DNA of 64,000 nt from Stercorarius parasiticus. Taxonomy: Eukaryota > Chordata > Aves > Charadriiformes > Stercorariidae. A program made the position numbers and the translations under genes. The stretch is from NCBI GenBank assembly GCA_013396915.1, contig VWZL01005037.1, positions 1,705,433 to 1,769,432 on the forward strand. The letters run 5' to 3'. Below the pieces are notes generated by a model, which searched no databases, was not told where the DNA came from, and saw nothing but the letters and a program-made list of their open reading frames with translations. The first letter of the stretch is position 1, and every line of letters starts with the position of its first letter. Shown here piece after piece: positions 27,105 through 40,600 of the stretch.

Positions 27105-28619
27105 ATGGCTGCTTCTCGATCTACTCGTGTTACAAGATCTACAGTGGGTTTAAATGGTTTGGATGAAAACTTTTGTGGTAGAACATTAAGAAACCGTAGT
27201 ATTGCTCATCCAGAGGAAGTTTCACCCCATCCTCAAATACGGTCAAGGTCACCAAAGAAGAGGCCAGAGTCTGTGCAAACTCAGAAGGGAAGTAACGGTG
27301 GAAGAACTACTGATTTGAAACAACAGAGTGCTCGGGAATCATGGGTGAGCCCTAGAAAGAGAGGGCTGTCTACTTCGGAAAAAGATAATGTTGATAAACA
27401 AACTGTGGAAAACTGTGAAAAAAAACAAGCAGAACCTGTTTCACCAGTTTTGAAAAGAATTAAGCGCTGTCTACGTTCAGAGGTACCCAACAGCTCAGAA
27501 GAAGACTTGCCTACTAAAACAGAGAAGGAATCATTGGAGCATAAAAGCTTAGTGTCGGACAATGATGCGGTCTCCACAGGGACTAAGCGAGCTTGTCGAT
27601 GTCTTATATTGGATGATTGTGACAAAAGGGAAGTTAAAAAGGTGAATGTCTGTGCAGAAGGATTTAATAATTCTGCAATAGTTGATGAGATCGCAGGTTA
27701 TCAGACTGTCAATGGAGTTGGTGAGAGAGACTCAAATTCTCTTAACTGTGATGACTGTCAGCTTGATGGGAACGCTAAGCAAAACAGTGCTGGTTCCTGT
27801 ATGCCCAAGGACAAAACAGTAGCAGAAAATGGAAACTCATTTGCCCATTCTTCATTGTTGCTTAATAGCAGCAAGGAGGACAGTGTTGTAGACCATTATG
27901 TGCCTTGCACAAACTCTCAAGAACAGGTAAAGTTAGAGGACCACAAAATAATAAATGACTGCTTGCCTGAGGAGCATGCTAATCAGGCAGATGAGCCAGC
28001 TACAGGGTCCTTTTCTGAAATCCAGTCATCTTTGTTAAGGGATTCGGAGGAGGAGGTAGATGTTGTAGGAGATAGTAGTGCCTCTAAGGAACAGTGTGCT
28101 GAAAACACCAATAGCAACCCGAATACTCATCATGACAGTGCATCAATCTCAGGTGAACCTGAACCACATTCTTCAGTGCTGGACTGTGTTTCAGTTCAAA
28201 TGACATCTATGTCGGAACTTCAAGAACACAGATATACATTGAGAACTTCACCACGAAGGGCTGCCCCTGCCAGAAGTAGCCCTACTAAAAATAACTCTCC
28301 TTGTAGAGAAAACGGACAGGTTGAGGAAAATAATCTTAGTCCCACTGAAAAGAATGTACCTGTAGGTATTAATAATATCAATGGATCTCCCAAAAAGTCT
28401 GAAGAAATTAAACAGAATGAAAAAGAGAGAAATTGTAATACGGGAGATCATGGGAGTGATGGACTAAGAAAGCCACTTTCTGAGGGTAGACTTGTTGCTG
28501 GATATGTACCATCTGCCAAAGAGAGTGCCAACATCCACACTGCAGAGGATGATGAGGAAGAGCCTGATGTGTATTACTTTGAATCAGATCATGTGGCATT
28601 GAAACACAACAAAGAGTAT
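27105..28619 (+). CDS. ZZZ3: ZZZ3 coding exon 1 (residues 1-505)
   Basis: This single exon holds over half of the protein. It begins [20 protein letters not shown] and ends [18 protein letters not shown]. It contains basic clusters ([25 protein letters not shown]) that could serve as nuclear-localisation signals, many Ser/Thr-Pro sites, and an acidic patch (EDDEEEPD, near residue 487) just before the conserved end. The region is mostly low-complexity and likely disordered. The donor is TAT|gtgtaac, phase 0. If the donor is not used, translation ends after one extra codon (GTG TAA), giving a 506-residue product without SANT or ZZ domains. Confidence 0.95.
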
Positions 28620-31600
28620 GTGTAACTATGGTAACCATGAATTCTGCTTTTGTTTCTTACCAAAAGTATATAAATTAATATATATTTAAAGTACTTTCAC
28701 AAAAATTTAAGTGCTTTATAATTTTCATACTCTTCAGTCTTCATTTTTCTTCCTTGTTTCTACCCCAAACAAAATTAAACTCTATTTAATATGCAGTATG
28801 GTACAGCAATGTGGTTTATACATTTCTAGCAATATGAATTCTTTAGTCAGAAATTGGGTGGGTTTTTTTAAGACACATCTGTTACCTCTTTTCTCTAAAA
28901 AAAATAGCTGGAAACAAACCCAAAGGAATTATAACCCTTAATTAGAGTTCAGTTATTTATCAGCGTATCCAATAGGCAAAGCACGTACAGTTTATGAAAT
29001 TATCATTCTGTTGTACATAGAATTTAAGGTTAGATACCTGTTTTCAAAGTGTCATGGGAAAGGCATCATTATTATGTTAAGGAAGATAAATTGATCAAAT
29101 GCAGCAATTTGAGAACTTTCTTCAGAGTACGTTAATGTCTACATTGCTGTTTATATTCATTAAATGTAAATATATACATGTTCTAATTATTAGCAAAGAG
29201 CACTAACTTGTTTTTATATTTATCATCTGAATGTCTGTAAGTAGAACTGTGGTAATCATACCTTTGTGGTAACTGTGAAGGAGATTCTTGAATCAAAAGG
29301 GCAATTTTTTCAGTGAAGAAAGTTTACACAGAAAAAAATTGTCTTCAAAGGATAGATTGAGCCACAGTTTTTATTGCACAGTCTTTGTAATGCTGTTTTG
29401 ACTTCTGTGTTTTGCTGTTTAGTAGATGTTCTACATTTTGTTGTGAGTACTGAAAGGCCAAATGCAGGTGATCTTCAGTTTGCTTCATATGAAGAGTTAA
29501 ACCACTGCTAGTAGTTTCTGTAAATAATCACAGCACAATTATTGTGAATATGGGGCACAAGGTACAGATGGCTGTTTAATCCATCAGAAGTTTGACTGGT
29601 TTTTTTTGCTATTATAGTTGCGTTATCTTTATAATGAAATTTTGTTCAATATTAGATATGAATAAATTACTTTAATCAGATAAACTATGATTTCAAAATA
29701 ATAACCAAATATCTGCAGCTTCAGCCATCAGCCCAAAGTGTAGGGACACTTTTCCTAGTAGACAGACAGAAGATTGCTGTTTCCTAAATTATGAATGGGA
29801 AAAATGGACTGTTGTCTTTTGATGTTTTTTGGATGTTTTTCTATCTGTATGTAGAATGACTTTACTAGTTATCACAGTTATTTATGTTAGTACAAAGATA
29901 CGTTAGTAATGTATCTTTTATTTATTAGGAAAAGAATGATAAAGATCATATCAGATTTTTAGATGTAGCCTCGATTTTTACTTCTTTCAAATTAAAGATG
30001 TCCAAAATGCGTAGTTTTTTAAAAATCACAATCTGCAATTGAATGTAAATACTGTAAAAATAAAAGTAATTTTCTGTTCTTACAATTAAACACAGATCTA
30101 AATTGTTCTTGAAAAAGTTCAGGATCGTGCCCTAGCGTTAGCTTTTGAGTATACATAATTGCTCTGAAGATACAACTAGTTGTTTTTTGGATTGGCAGCC
30201 TGTTTGTGAGAGCTTGTTGGGGAGCTTTTGAAATTGCAACTAGGACTTGGTAGCTTGCTACTGACTTGCTGCCTGAATGCAGAATTCCAAGAGAAATTGC
30301 TGGTGTTTTTATCCTATCTTATATTTACTGATTTTTGCTGGCAAAAAAAGTCAAAGCTAGATTTCTCTTCTAGATCAAGAAAGGGTAATTTCTACTTTTC
30401 ATAAGGAAAACATGCTACTGAAGGTAGTTAGCTGGATTTTTTTTTTCCTTTTAAAAAATGTTGATATAACTGGGAAGTTATGGGCAGTCTTTTGTTGTTG
30501 TTGTTTTTTATATTTGCAAGAAAATAAATCTAGTATTCTGATGGTTCCTCATAATAATAGGATCCTTCTAAAGAACTTAAGTCTATATTTTGATATTTGA
30601 GTGCAGTTGTCCTTTATCCATAACTTCATAGTTCAAGATTTAATCAAATGCAGTACACTACATCCTTTTCAAAATTTTAAAAATACCAAAGTTCGTTAGA
30701 GGGTACTCCTAATTCATGTGTTACAGTTCTTCAGTAGTGTCTTAATTATACCCTTGTTTAATCTCATTTGGTGCTTATTTTCTAAAGTAACTAAAAAACC
30801 CCAACATTTGAGCAGAAGTGTTTTCCCTGATTTCCCTGATGCAAAGAATTCCAGGGTTCCCACGTTGTCAGGTGAAGGCTGTTGGCTTTGTCTGTGATGT
30901 TTCTGGCTAAGCAAAGGATGCTGCTCTTCTGCTTATCAGATCTTCATATGGTACACAGCTTTGGTTTTCTGTCCTTCATCAGTTTGTGATTAAACTTGTC
31001 TTTATGGATGATTTTTTTTCTCTGGTTTATATTTAAAAGCAAATTCAGAGAGACATTAGCATCTTAGCTAGGCTAAGGAGGTGTTTCTTCAAGAAGCCAT
31101 TAATACCATTCTTTGGATGTTCCACAGTAGGGAAAAAAAGCTGTACTCCTCTGTGTTGTAGAAGCAGTTTGATATATCTGTAAACTAACGTTATTTCTTG
31201 TTATATTACACAGCTTGATGACATACACATTCATACATCTGATTTTCACTCTTCAAGAAATTATTGTAACATTGATAAAATATGAATATACTGAAACCTT
31301 CAACAGCTTTTGATAAGACTTGCTATAAGAAAAACAACTAATTGTGTATTGTGGTATTTTTGTATGTATTTTGTTGCTTTTTGAATGTTGTCATGTTTAA
31401 ACAACATTCATATGTGAATATTTCTGGGAAAACTGGATGATATAATAGGAAAAATAATCATCACAGAAAGCAAATTATGGAATATTATTCAGAGAGAAAG
31501 CTGAAATGATGGATGTTCCACAACCTCTTTAATAAAATAGATCCCTCCTACAAAGACAGATCTGAGATCTCTAAACAGAAATTTTATCGCAATGTAGACA

Positions 31601-34600
31601 TTCATGTAGATAATAACAGACTGATCTGGGGGGTTGTATAATTGTAAAGTATTGTTGATGTTATTTTTTTTTTCTGTTATTGCACACACAATTTGAATTT
31701 TTGTGTATTATGATTCCTCTCAGAAAAGTATGGTTTGATGGATATTTTAGAATTTTGCTCATATATTCTAGCTCAGAAACGTTTGCATTTTCTCTTGGGA
31801 TATTTTCATCAAAACTGAAATTGTTAATTTGAATCTTTTTACACTACTTAATTTTATATGCCGTGCTTAGTGTTTTGCATACGTCTTTCCTCAAGAGTTT
31901 CTCGTATCCTTTGATGTATCTTTTTATAATTTAATTCTTTCTTAAAGTGCAGTACCTTACTTAAATTTTCTATCTTATGCAGCGTTTTATTCTCAGTACA
32001 TTTCCCCCTTTGCCCAGTGTTTCATTTACTGCCCTTTTTTCTTTTTTTCTTCTTCCTCTCTACTTACTCTCTTTGGAGATTTGCAGTTTTTGGCAGGTAC
32101 TAGGTTGCATGAGGGAAAATTTTTGTTAGTACTTCACTCTGAGTTCTAGATGAAAATGTAGTCGAGGAATTGAGTTTTCATGGTCATATAATGCGTTATA
32201 CAGTGTATTTCTAGGAGGCTGTAAACTGTGATTAGCTTTATAGGGACCATGTAGGGCTGTAGGTAGGTAAGCCCACTGAAACATAAGAATTATGCACGAG
32301 CACTTGCTTACAGGCATTCAGTTGCAGGAGTTAGGACCTTGTGTTTATTCAGTAAATAGATATTTTCATATATCTTTGGTTTCATTTATTACTTTATAAT
32401 ACTTAACGTCATAATAACTGTACTGACATTTAAACTGAAGACAGGTTAAAATGAAATATTTTAATACATCTCTTAAAACCCAGTCTTGTGAATTCTTACT
32501 GTGGGTTGTATTGTTGCAGAGGCCTTGGAAAAAGACAGGACCATGTAGGATAGTACAATGAGACTTAGTATTTAGTTGACTATTCATAGCAATACTGTTA
32601 ATGTCTTTGGATGCACTTTTAATATTATGTGAATGTGAGAAAGAAAAGAACCATCTGTGGCATTTCCTGTGGTACAGGTTTTGTATTTTATTCAGTCACA
32701 GATGTTTCTGCCTAATGAATCGGATTAAAACAATTCTCTATAAAAGTTCATCTTACTGCACTTGACTTGTTAGAATAGGGTTTGGTGAACCTCGCCATAC
32801 CAATTATTTGAGAACTGCCTTAAACAGAATTTTCTTAAAGTTTAACTAACATAATCCTGTAGCAGGCTTTTTCACTAAGGTGAACTAATTTTACCTGCGC
32901 CATGTTTTTTCCTTAACTGAATGAGAATTAGTATTAAAAATTAAGCTGCTTTTCATTAATACATTTTAAGATAAAATCTCCATGTCTATCTTCATATGTA
33001 TTGGGGAGGAATAAAAACACTACATCAGTTTTGTAATTTATCCTGATAGGTTCAGATATATATCTCAGAAGTAAGGTCAAATTTATCACACAGTATGAAT
33101 TTATTTTAACATACAGATAAGTCAGGTAATCTAACGTTCCTTTGTAGTGATGTCATGTAGCTATGAGTAGCTAATACTATAGAATAAATCATCACCCTGT
33201 ATTATTTTTAAGGACACCTTTGTCTCGTTTTCCTCTGAGACATAATTTTAGTCTGAGGAGATTTTGGTTGTTACATTGTTTCATCTTAGGAAATAAAGGG
33301 AATTTATATAAATCAAGTAAATTAAGTTCCTTTTTGTAGTAGCGGTTTTAATTGGTACTGGGGTCAAGAATGTTACAAGACAGCAACTATTTTGTAAACG
33401 TGTAACCTCTGAGTACTATGTAGAATATATCATCAACATAGAGGAATTGATGAAGTATACATTTTTAGTATTGAAGAATAATAGAAGTTAATAATTTTAA
33501 AAAATGCATATATGCCATATATATTAGATTACACTGTGTTTTAATTCTTCCTTTGTTCCACACAAGAGTGGTGTGGCTTACAGTGATTTTTTTCCTAAAC
33601 TACCTATTAATGTAAAACTTAAAGATAGGGAAACTTGTTACGTTTTTTTCAGAGAGTAGTTTCTACTGTCTGGTAGATTGATCTGTGTTCTTAGTAACAA
33701 AAAATTAAATCAGCTTAAACTAAAAATTTAATTTCATGTAGAGGCTGAAAGCTGCAACTAATTCATCTGCAAAATAGAAATAGAACAGAAATCAATTAGA
33801 AACTTCTAATATGAGTTTCTGATCAGCACTTTAGGACTGCAGGTAATTGTGTTATTAAAACATGTTGTGATAGTGTAATGGGCATACAACTACATTTATT
33901 AATGAAATCCGTGTTATATTTTACAGCAGCTTAAAATACTAAGTATTTTGAGAATTATTTACTGCCAGCATTATTATTTTATCACGTTTTAGAAGATCAT
34001 TTCTTTTTATAAATACTTATCAATGGAAAAGTTAGAAGTGACGCAAAATTATTGCAGGACTAAAGATGAAGGTTTAGTTAAGAGTATCTTTGTAATCATA
34101 GAATCATGTTTTATAATTACATAAACTATTCAATAAACGCTAAATAATAGAGTTCTTAATTTGCAAGAGATAATGCCTTGGGCATGTGCTGCATCTCCTT
34201 TTCTCTCTCTAGTAATAGGCTTACTCTAGGAGCCATTAAATGTCAAGTAGATTTGTTAAATTCATTTTTCGTTCTCTGAACATAGTTATTGTGTGGTCAA
34301 CCACAGCTCAATCCTAGTGAACAGCACTATCAAACACAGCGCAATCCTCATTTAAATAACGCATCCTGTGGAAAACAAAGCTTGATTTCTTTTGGATTTG
34401 TATCCTTGAATTCTCTTCTCTCATTATTTGCCTGATACCTGCTTTTCTTTTACTGCCTGTGCTCTCACCTCCAAGAGTCCTCTGTTGCAGCATCGTGTCC
34501 TGGAGGAGAGAGCGTGAGCTGCTTCCCTGCTGGCTGACTTGGTGGCACGTGTGGATGTGTGTGCCGGTGGACTGACCAGAGAATGTGCAAAGTAACAGTT

Positions 34601-37600
34601 GAATTCCACTTGCCTTTCTCCTGTGGAGACAGTAGTTGTGGGCTCTCCCCCTTTCCAAACTGCCGGTTTTTAGAGAACATACAGGAACTCAACTTGTCTT
34701 TCCAACTTCTATTGATCAACAGGGATCAAAAATCATGGGGGGCAAAATGGACAAATTTAACAAAAAAAAAACACTCCAAACCCCACAACTTACTATTTTA
34801 ATACAGAAAAAGGTAGAAACTGATTCTCCTGCCTGTTCATTTGGGATGCTTACCAGTTCTAAGGATCCTAGGTGATCCTAGATGATCAAATCATCTAAGG
34901 ATCTAAGGAAATATCAGATGAAAAAAGAAACAAAATGCCATAGGAAATTCATGGCCCTGATGTTAAAAAAGGGACACAACCAAGAAAACACGGGGTAGTA
35001 ATGTATTCAGACAGCATAGCTGTGTGGAGAGTAAGGCTCTGTATTTTTGGCTATGCACACAAGGGATACTTAATTACACTTTGCCACTTCTGCTTTTGTT
35101 ATGACAGTTACACCAATGTAAAGTATGTCTGGTGGGACAAGGAATAAATGATGTTAACATAATTGCCTGCTTGGTATGGATGTAAAACTGTTTCACTGAA
35201 CAGTAGTAAGCGTAATGATGCCACCAAGAAAACAAGCACATAGTGACTGGCATTTGCTGGGAGAATGCGAGTATCTTTACTCTTCACTTTTAACTAACCT
35301 AGCTTGAAATTGTAACTCCATAAACAGTCTTAAGTATTTGTTCTGGTCTTATGTAAAGTTTTGACAGCATCCCCATCATGAACTACAAAACTGACTGGGA
35401 GTATCTTTTAGAAAGAAATTATACGAGCAGTGCGTATTAATGCTTGTTCTAGTCTCAGCAAGAAGTTCTAATCAAGATAGGTGTTTCTTTGTACTAGAAA
35501 GTACTTACATGCTCTTTTGAGAGGAGGAAAGATCCTACTTCTTGGTTTCCTTTAAATTTTTTTCTTGGTAGGAAGAGATAGCTGATTTTTAATTTTTCAT
35601 TATTGCGCATCTTTATTTTGCTTTGCATAGTTCAGGGTGAAGTTGTGCTGCTGTTTTGTATAGCAGCCTTTGAAAGTTTTATGCTTCGTAAGCCAAGGAA
35701 CAACTGCTTGTCCATGTTTTATTATAGTGAATGCTAATAAAAAGGTACATTTTTCTCATTTTCTTTCATATTTCTAACTTTTCTTCCTCTTCCTTATCCA
35801 AAAAATACTGAGTGAATAATTCTTTGTATTGCTGTTAAGAACATTCAGGTTCTCATTATTGCCTATCATGTTCTTGTAATCCAGCTGTAGTCTTCAGATA
35901 CTACTGTAACAGAATACTCGAGGGAGTATGTCAATTTGTTCCTACAGCAAGAATATACAACTGAATAACCGGGGGGGTTCTTCCTTCGGCTTTAGTGAAA
36001 ACCTGCATAAACTAATGTGGAGTGAGTTGAAGGAGCTCAGTAATCAGTGCTGTCAACTTTCTCAGATTTTTTTTTGTTCAGAGGATTTCTGTACAGTTGT
36101 GGCAGTTTCATGGTGATACGGGTGGCTCCTGTTTCATCTCTGGAAGAAAGCCCCTTCTGAAGGGTTGCTTCTCCCCATCTTGTTAGAGAAGAATATCTAA
36201 ATGGAGATTCTGGAGGTGTCTGTGTGGTATTTTCTCTCGGTAAAGGAATTGGGGCCATTCTCATTAGAGATGATGAGAAGGGAGGAGGAGGAATTGGAGG
36301 TGTGCTGTCAGCGTCTGTCTTTCTGTGCCCCTTGTGAGGAAAACAATTTTACTGCCACCTCCTCATGTCACTCCAAGCCTTGAAGGTAGAGGAATGACAG
36401 GGACCTGTATCTTCTTCCCTATTAAATGTCACTGTCCTGCAGGCAAATACTTTTCAAAAGTGCTGTTAAAGGAAGACCAAAAGGCTATATTAAAATGCGT
36501 TAACTGGGGGAGGACTGATGGATGAAGTTTTAACCTTTCATGTTTGACAAGACTGAAACAAGTTACGTGTTTGTTCAGAGGCACAGAGACTTAATTGCTA
36601 CTAAAAATTTTGAAAACTTGCTGTAAATGTGGATATTTGGTAAGGGTGCATTTGTACAGCTAATATTAAATCCTGCTAAGTGTGGTGGACAGCTCGTGAC
36701 AAGAATGAAGCCTATAGAACTAGATGAGTGGGCATTCTGTTTCTGGGGCAGAGTTAAGGTTTTAAGACAGAAAGGGACATCACAAGTTCATAACTAATAA
36801 AATACTGTTCTAATGCTTAAAATACAAAGTCTGGAGCTGTGAAAGTTAGAAAAAAGGCTCATTTGCGTCCAGATAAAAGACTGCAGTAGTGTTTTTTCTT
36901 TGGTTTTAGGGTTGGGTTTTGTTTTGTTTTTTTAAACGTGCATGTTGGCCTAGTTCTATTTTGTTTTAAATAGGTGTGTATTGTAGCCTGAGGCTGGCAT
37001 TCAGAAATAGCGATTTTTGTTCTGCTGCTGGTATGGTAGACTTGGAGAAGACACTTAATGTATACTTCAGTTGCTTCATGTATAAAACGGAGATGCAGTT
37101 TAATTATTTACTTATCTCAGAAGTATTTTAAAAGGTCTGAAGTAACAAATATTAAATATGGGTAAAGTACAGTAAATTACGGTACATGTAAAGAGGTTAA
37201 GCTAGAGTGGAAAACAATTTCATAATGAGTTACAGAATTGGCTATATAAGGAGATTACTCTGATCATAGTATGTAAGCATTAGATAAGGAAAAACCTACC
37301 ATATGCTGCTTTCTTCAGGTAAAGATGCTTTTATAAGTCCTGACAGAGTTGATACATGCCCTTATTGATTATGCCCTTAAAATCTTTTCTGTTTCTGAAG
37401 GGAGATCAAAGAAAGGCCACTCTTCATCAGTCTCTTCTGCTACCTCCTTGCTGTTGTGTGTGTTCTCCAAGTCTAGCACTGAATCTCAGCACTTTTCCCT
37501 AGTGCAGTAACAGATCTTTTAAAATCTTAGATGTATATCAAAATAACTTGCAGGAAACTCTACAGTGTCAAAATTGCTGTATCATGTCACTGGCAAAGAT

Positions 37601-40600
37601 TTCAGGCCAAGTTTAAAAGCTGAGAGCATTATCTTATATTTATGAACTGAAACAAACAAACCAACCCCAAACAAAATAGAACACTTACTTGAAATGAAAA
37701 GATTCTGTTTGATCTGACTTAAAGATCTCTGTAGGAAGCCAGTCTTTTACTGCTTGGGGTTTTCCTTTTCCTACAGTAATTTGCAGCCTTATAATATATA
37801 ACATGTTTAATATCTAATAATTTCTTAGCTTAGCATCTAATAAGGGATTTTTTTCTGAATCACTGTTAGTAGACAAAAAGTCCAGAGTGATAAAAGACTG
37901 GGTGTAGGAGAGAAGGTTTTAATCTGTACTTTGCTGGAGTGCCAGTAGATGGCAATAAAACAAAGACTTGCTCAAATCCTCCCGATGACTGATTCGTACC
38001 GATCTTGTGTAACAGCTCTTGGAAACACAAAAAAAGAAGTTTGTTTTAGGTAGATATTTTTTCTACATATATTTTAGCCATGTTTTGTTACAAAAAGTGT
38101 ATACTTCTGCATTTAAAACAAATCCTACCTGCACAACAGCCAGACACTTTTATGTCTGCCCCTTACATTATCCAACAGGAGAAAACTGATGCTTCACATT
38201 TTTTTACCACAATTTAGCTGAAAAACTTCTCTTACTTATTTTATTCCATCCACTAATTTGAATTAGCTACCTAAAAGTTAAAATCTTAATTTTGTAGTAT
38301 CAGGTTTTTACATCACTCATTCACTTAAGGTTTAAAGTACAGTACCTTCTTGAAGGGAGAAGAAACCTTCAGAAACCATGCAGGGACTAGCCTCCATGAC
38401 TGAATGACTCCTGTTCTAATACTGAAATGAATTTATTTTGAAATGCTGAATGACGTGTCCTCTTTACAGGCTAGTGTTAAGTCATTTAGTATAAAAAATA
38501 AGAGTAAACTTAAGAAACGTGCTATTCTTAAGGCACGTATACTCCAAATATATATATAGTGGTTTCTAAGCTTGTTGTTACTTCCTGATGCAAAGAAAAT
38601 AAAATCTGTGATGTAACTCTGTAAATAGTGTTATCACAGGATGGAAAGAACGGGGGCAAAAAAGCATCTTGAAAATAATCTCAGAAAAGTAGATCCAAAT
38701 GGAAATGGGTCTCATTAAGGTAGTAGCTATGCTATTTTCAAGCCTTACACAGACAAGAGAGGTGGCTGCTGTGTTCCTAATCACTATTAGAACAAGGTTC
38801 ATGGAAATGAATAGTGTAATAACGAATTGCTTATGGCAGGACTTCCAGAAATACAGCTCTGCTATGTGATAATTATTTTACAGAGCAATCCAAAAGAGTG
38901 AAGTACTTGTCACTGCAGCAGAACAACTGAATCAGCTGGAATCCCTGCTGCTTAGTATCAATCTTTAAGAAGTGGCTTTCCTTTTTTAAACATTGATCCC
39001 TCAAAACCCCGTTTTAATCAAGGTGTTTTCAGCATCAGTTTCTATACTATACTGAATTATTTAAGTGTTCCTCTGGAAGATTTCTGGCAATTAACATGAT
39101 TTAAGAAATTACAAGAGTGTTTCAGTACTAGGATTGTGAAAACACAGAATTACGTTCTGTAGAATGAAAGTTTTCCCCCACAGAAAACTGCTTCGGGTTT
39201 TGTACGTGCGAACAATTTAGTAATTAGAACTGAGAAAAGTGTAACTTTCATCCAGTGTAGGAGATACGACTGACTGTGAGTTTACTCAAATTATGTATTT
39301 TTAGTTGTATGAGTTTGTTTTGTTTTGGCAGAAGATGTGAGATAATTTTCCTTGGTAAATCCTCACAGATCTTTCAGAGAAAATTATGTAACTGTAGCTA
39401 GATAATTCAGAGGTGGTTGCTCTTTGATTGCCTCATTTGAAGGATGGAGCCCGTTTTACAGCAGACTAGTGAGCAAGGTTCCAATTACTTCATTAGGCTT
39501 TTTCAGTTTTGGAGAACGTTAGCGCAACTGCAGGAGGTGCTTTGAATCATAATCGTTGTGCTTATTTACAAAGAACCTTGGAAGATGGATAGTAAAATTG
39601 TTAGCCACTTTTTTCTTCTTTCTTTTTTTAATAGTCTTGGAAATTATGCACATAGTGTCTTTCTCTTAATGTGGCAAAAGTATTATGTTACTGTTTGAAA
39701 CTACGATGTGTGCACTCAATGTGTGTGTTGCTATTTGGCTGCATGCTTTTTCAGAGAAATACTTGGCTTTCTTACAGTCATGTAGGGCCAGAGAACTAAA
39801 AGTCTGTACAAACTTGTGAAAGCAGCAGTTGTTCAAAACTTAAAAGAATGTATGCAGACATTATGATACAGTTGGTTAAGAAGTCATATTGGAATTAAAA
39901 AGGCTGTGCAATGGTTTGGAGAGAGTGCAGTACTGCAGCAATTCTGAAGTACCTGAATGTGGAATATGCAAACTATGTATTTCAGGATCAGTATTTTCAA
40001 TTTTTTCTTGGCAATGTAAGACCCGAAAGTGGACATTTTTGTGCATTTCAGTACTGCTATTCACTTGATAAAATTGCACTCTTATTCCTGGGCTTCAGAA
40101 TGTATTCATTCATAAAAACTGAATTTGGAAGTTAAAATAAATAGCTCCAAGTTAATACAATTCTTTAGCGGAGATGCAAAAAGTGCCAGGAAACCTTTTT
40201 GTCTGAACAGTTTGCTCAAAAAACCCTTTTTCCCCTCTTGAATTATTTCATGGTAATAGTGCTATATAGCCACAGATCAACATCACAGGACACGTGTTTG
40301 AATGATCCTGAGATTCCTGTAATATTTTACATATTTCCATGGAGACCAGAGGTATTGCTTCTGAACCATTTATCTTCAAGTCCTTGATTGCTTCAGTGAG
40401 GTCACATGATTGTTTTAAGTAATTGGAATTGAGTGTTCTTGTTTTGTTTGTTATTTCTCCCCAAGTGTAATTTCTTGTCTTTCCATTCAGACTTAATTAT
40501 TTAAGGCCACCTCCTTAAGATGATTTCTTCCCCCACTTTACATATGTGAATCATCATTAAATTAGTACTTCATCTAAATCACCAGCATTTGGTTGCCTTT

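Noticed and set aside
27281..27625. 114-codon minus-strand open frame
   Set aside because: It is the complement of ZZZ3 coding exon 1.
34314..34875. Overlapping short frames on both strands in the large ZZZ3 intron
   Set aside because: They conflict with each other, show no domain, and lack convincing splice sites.
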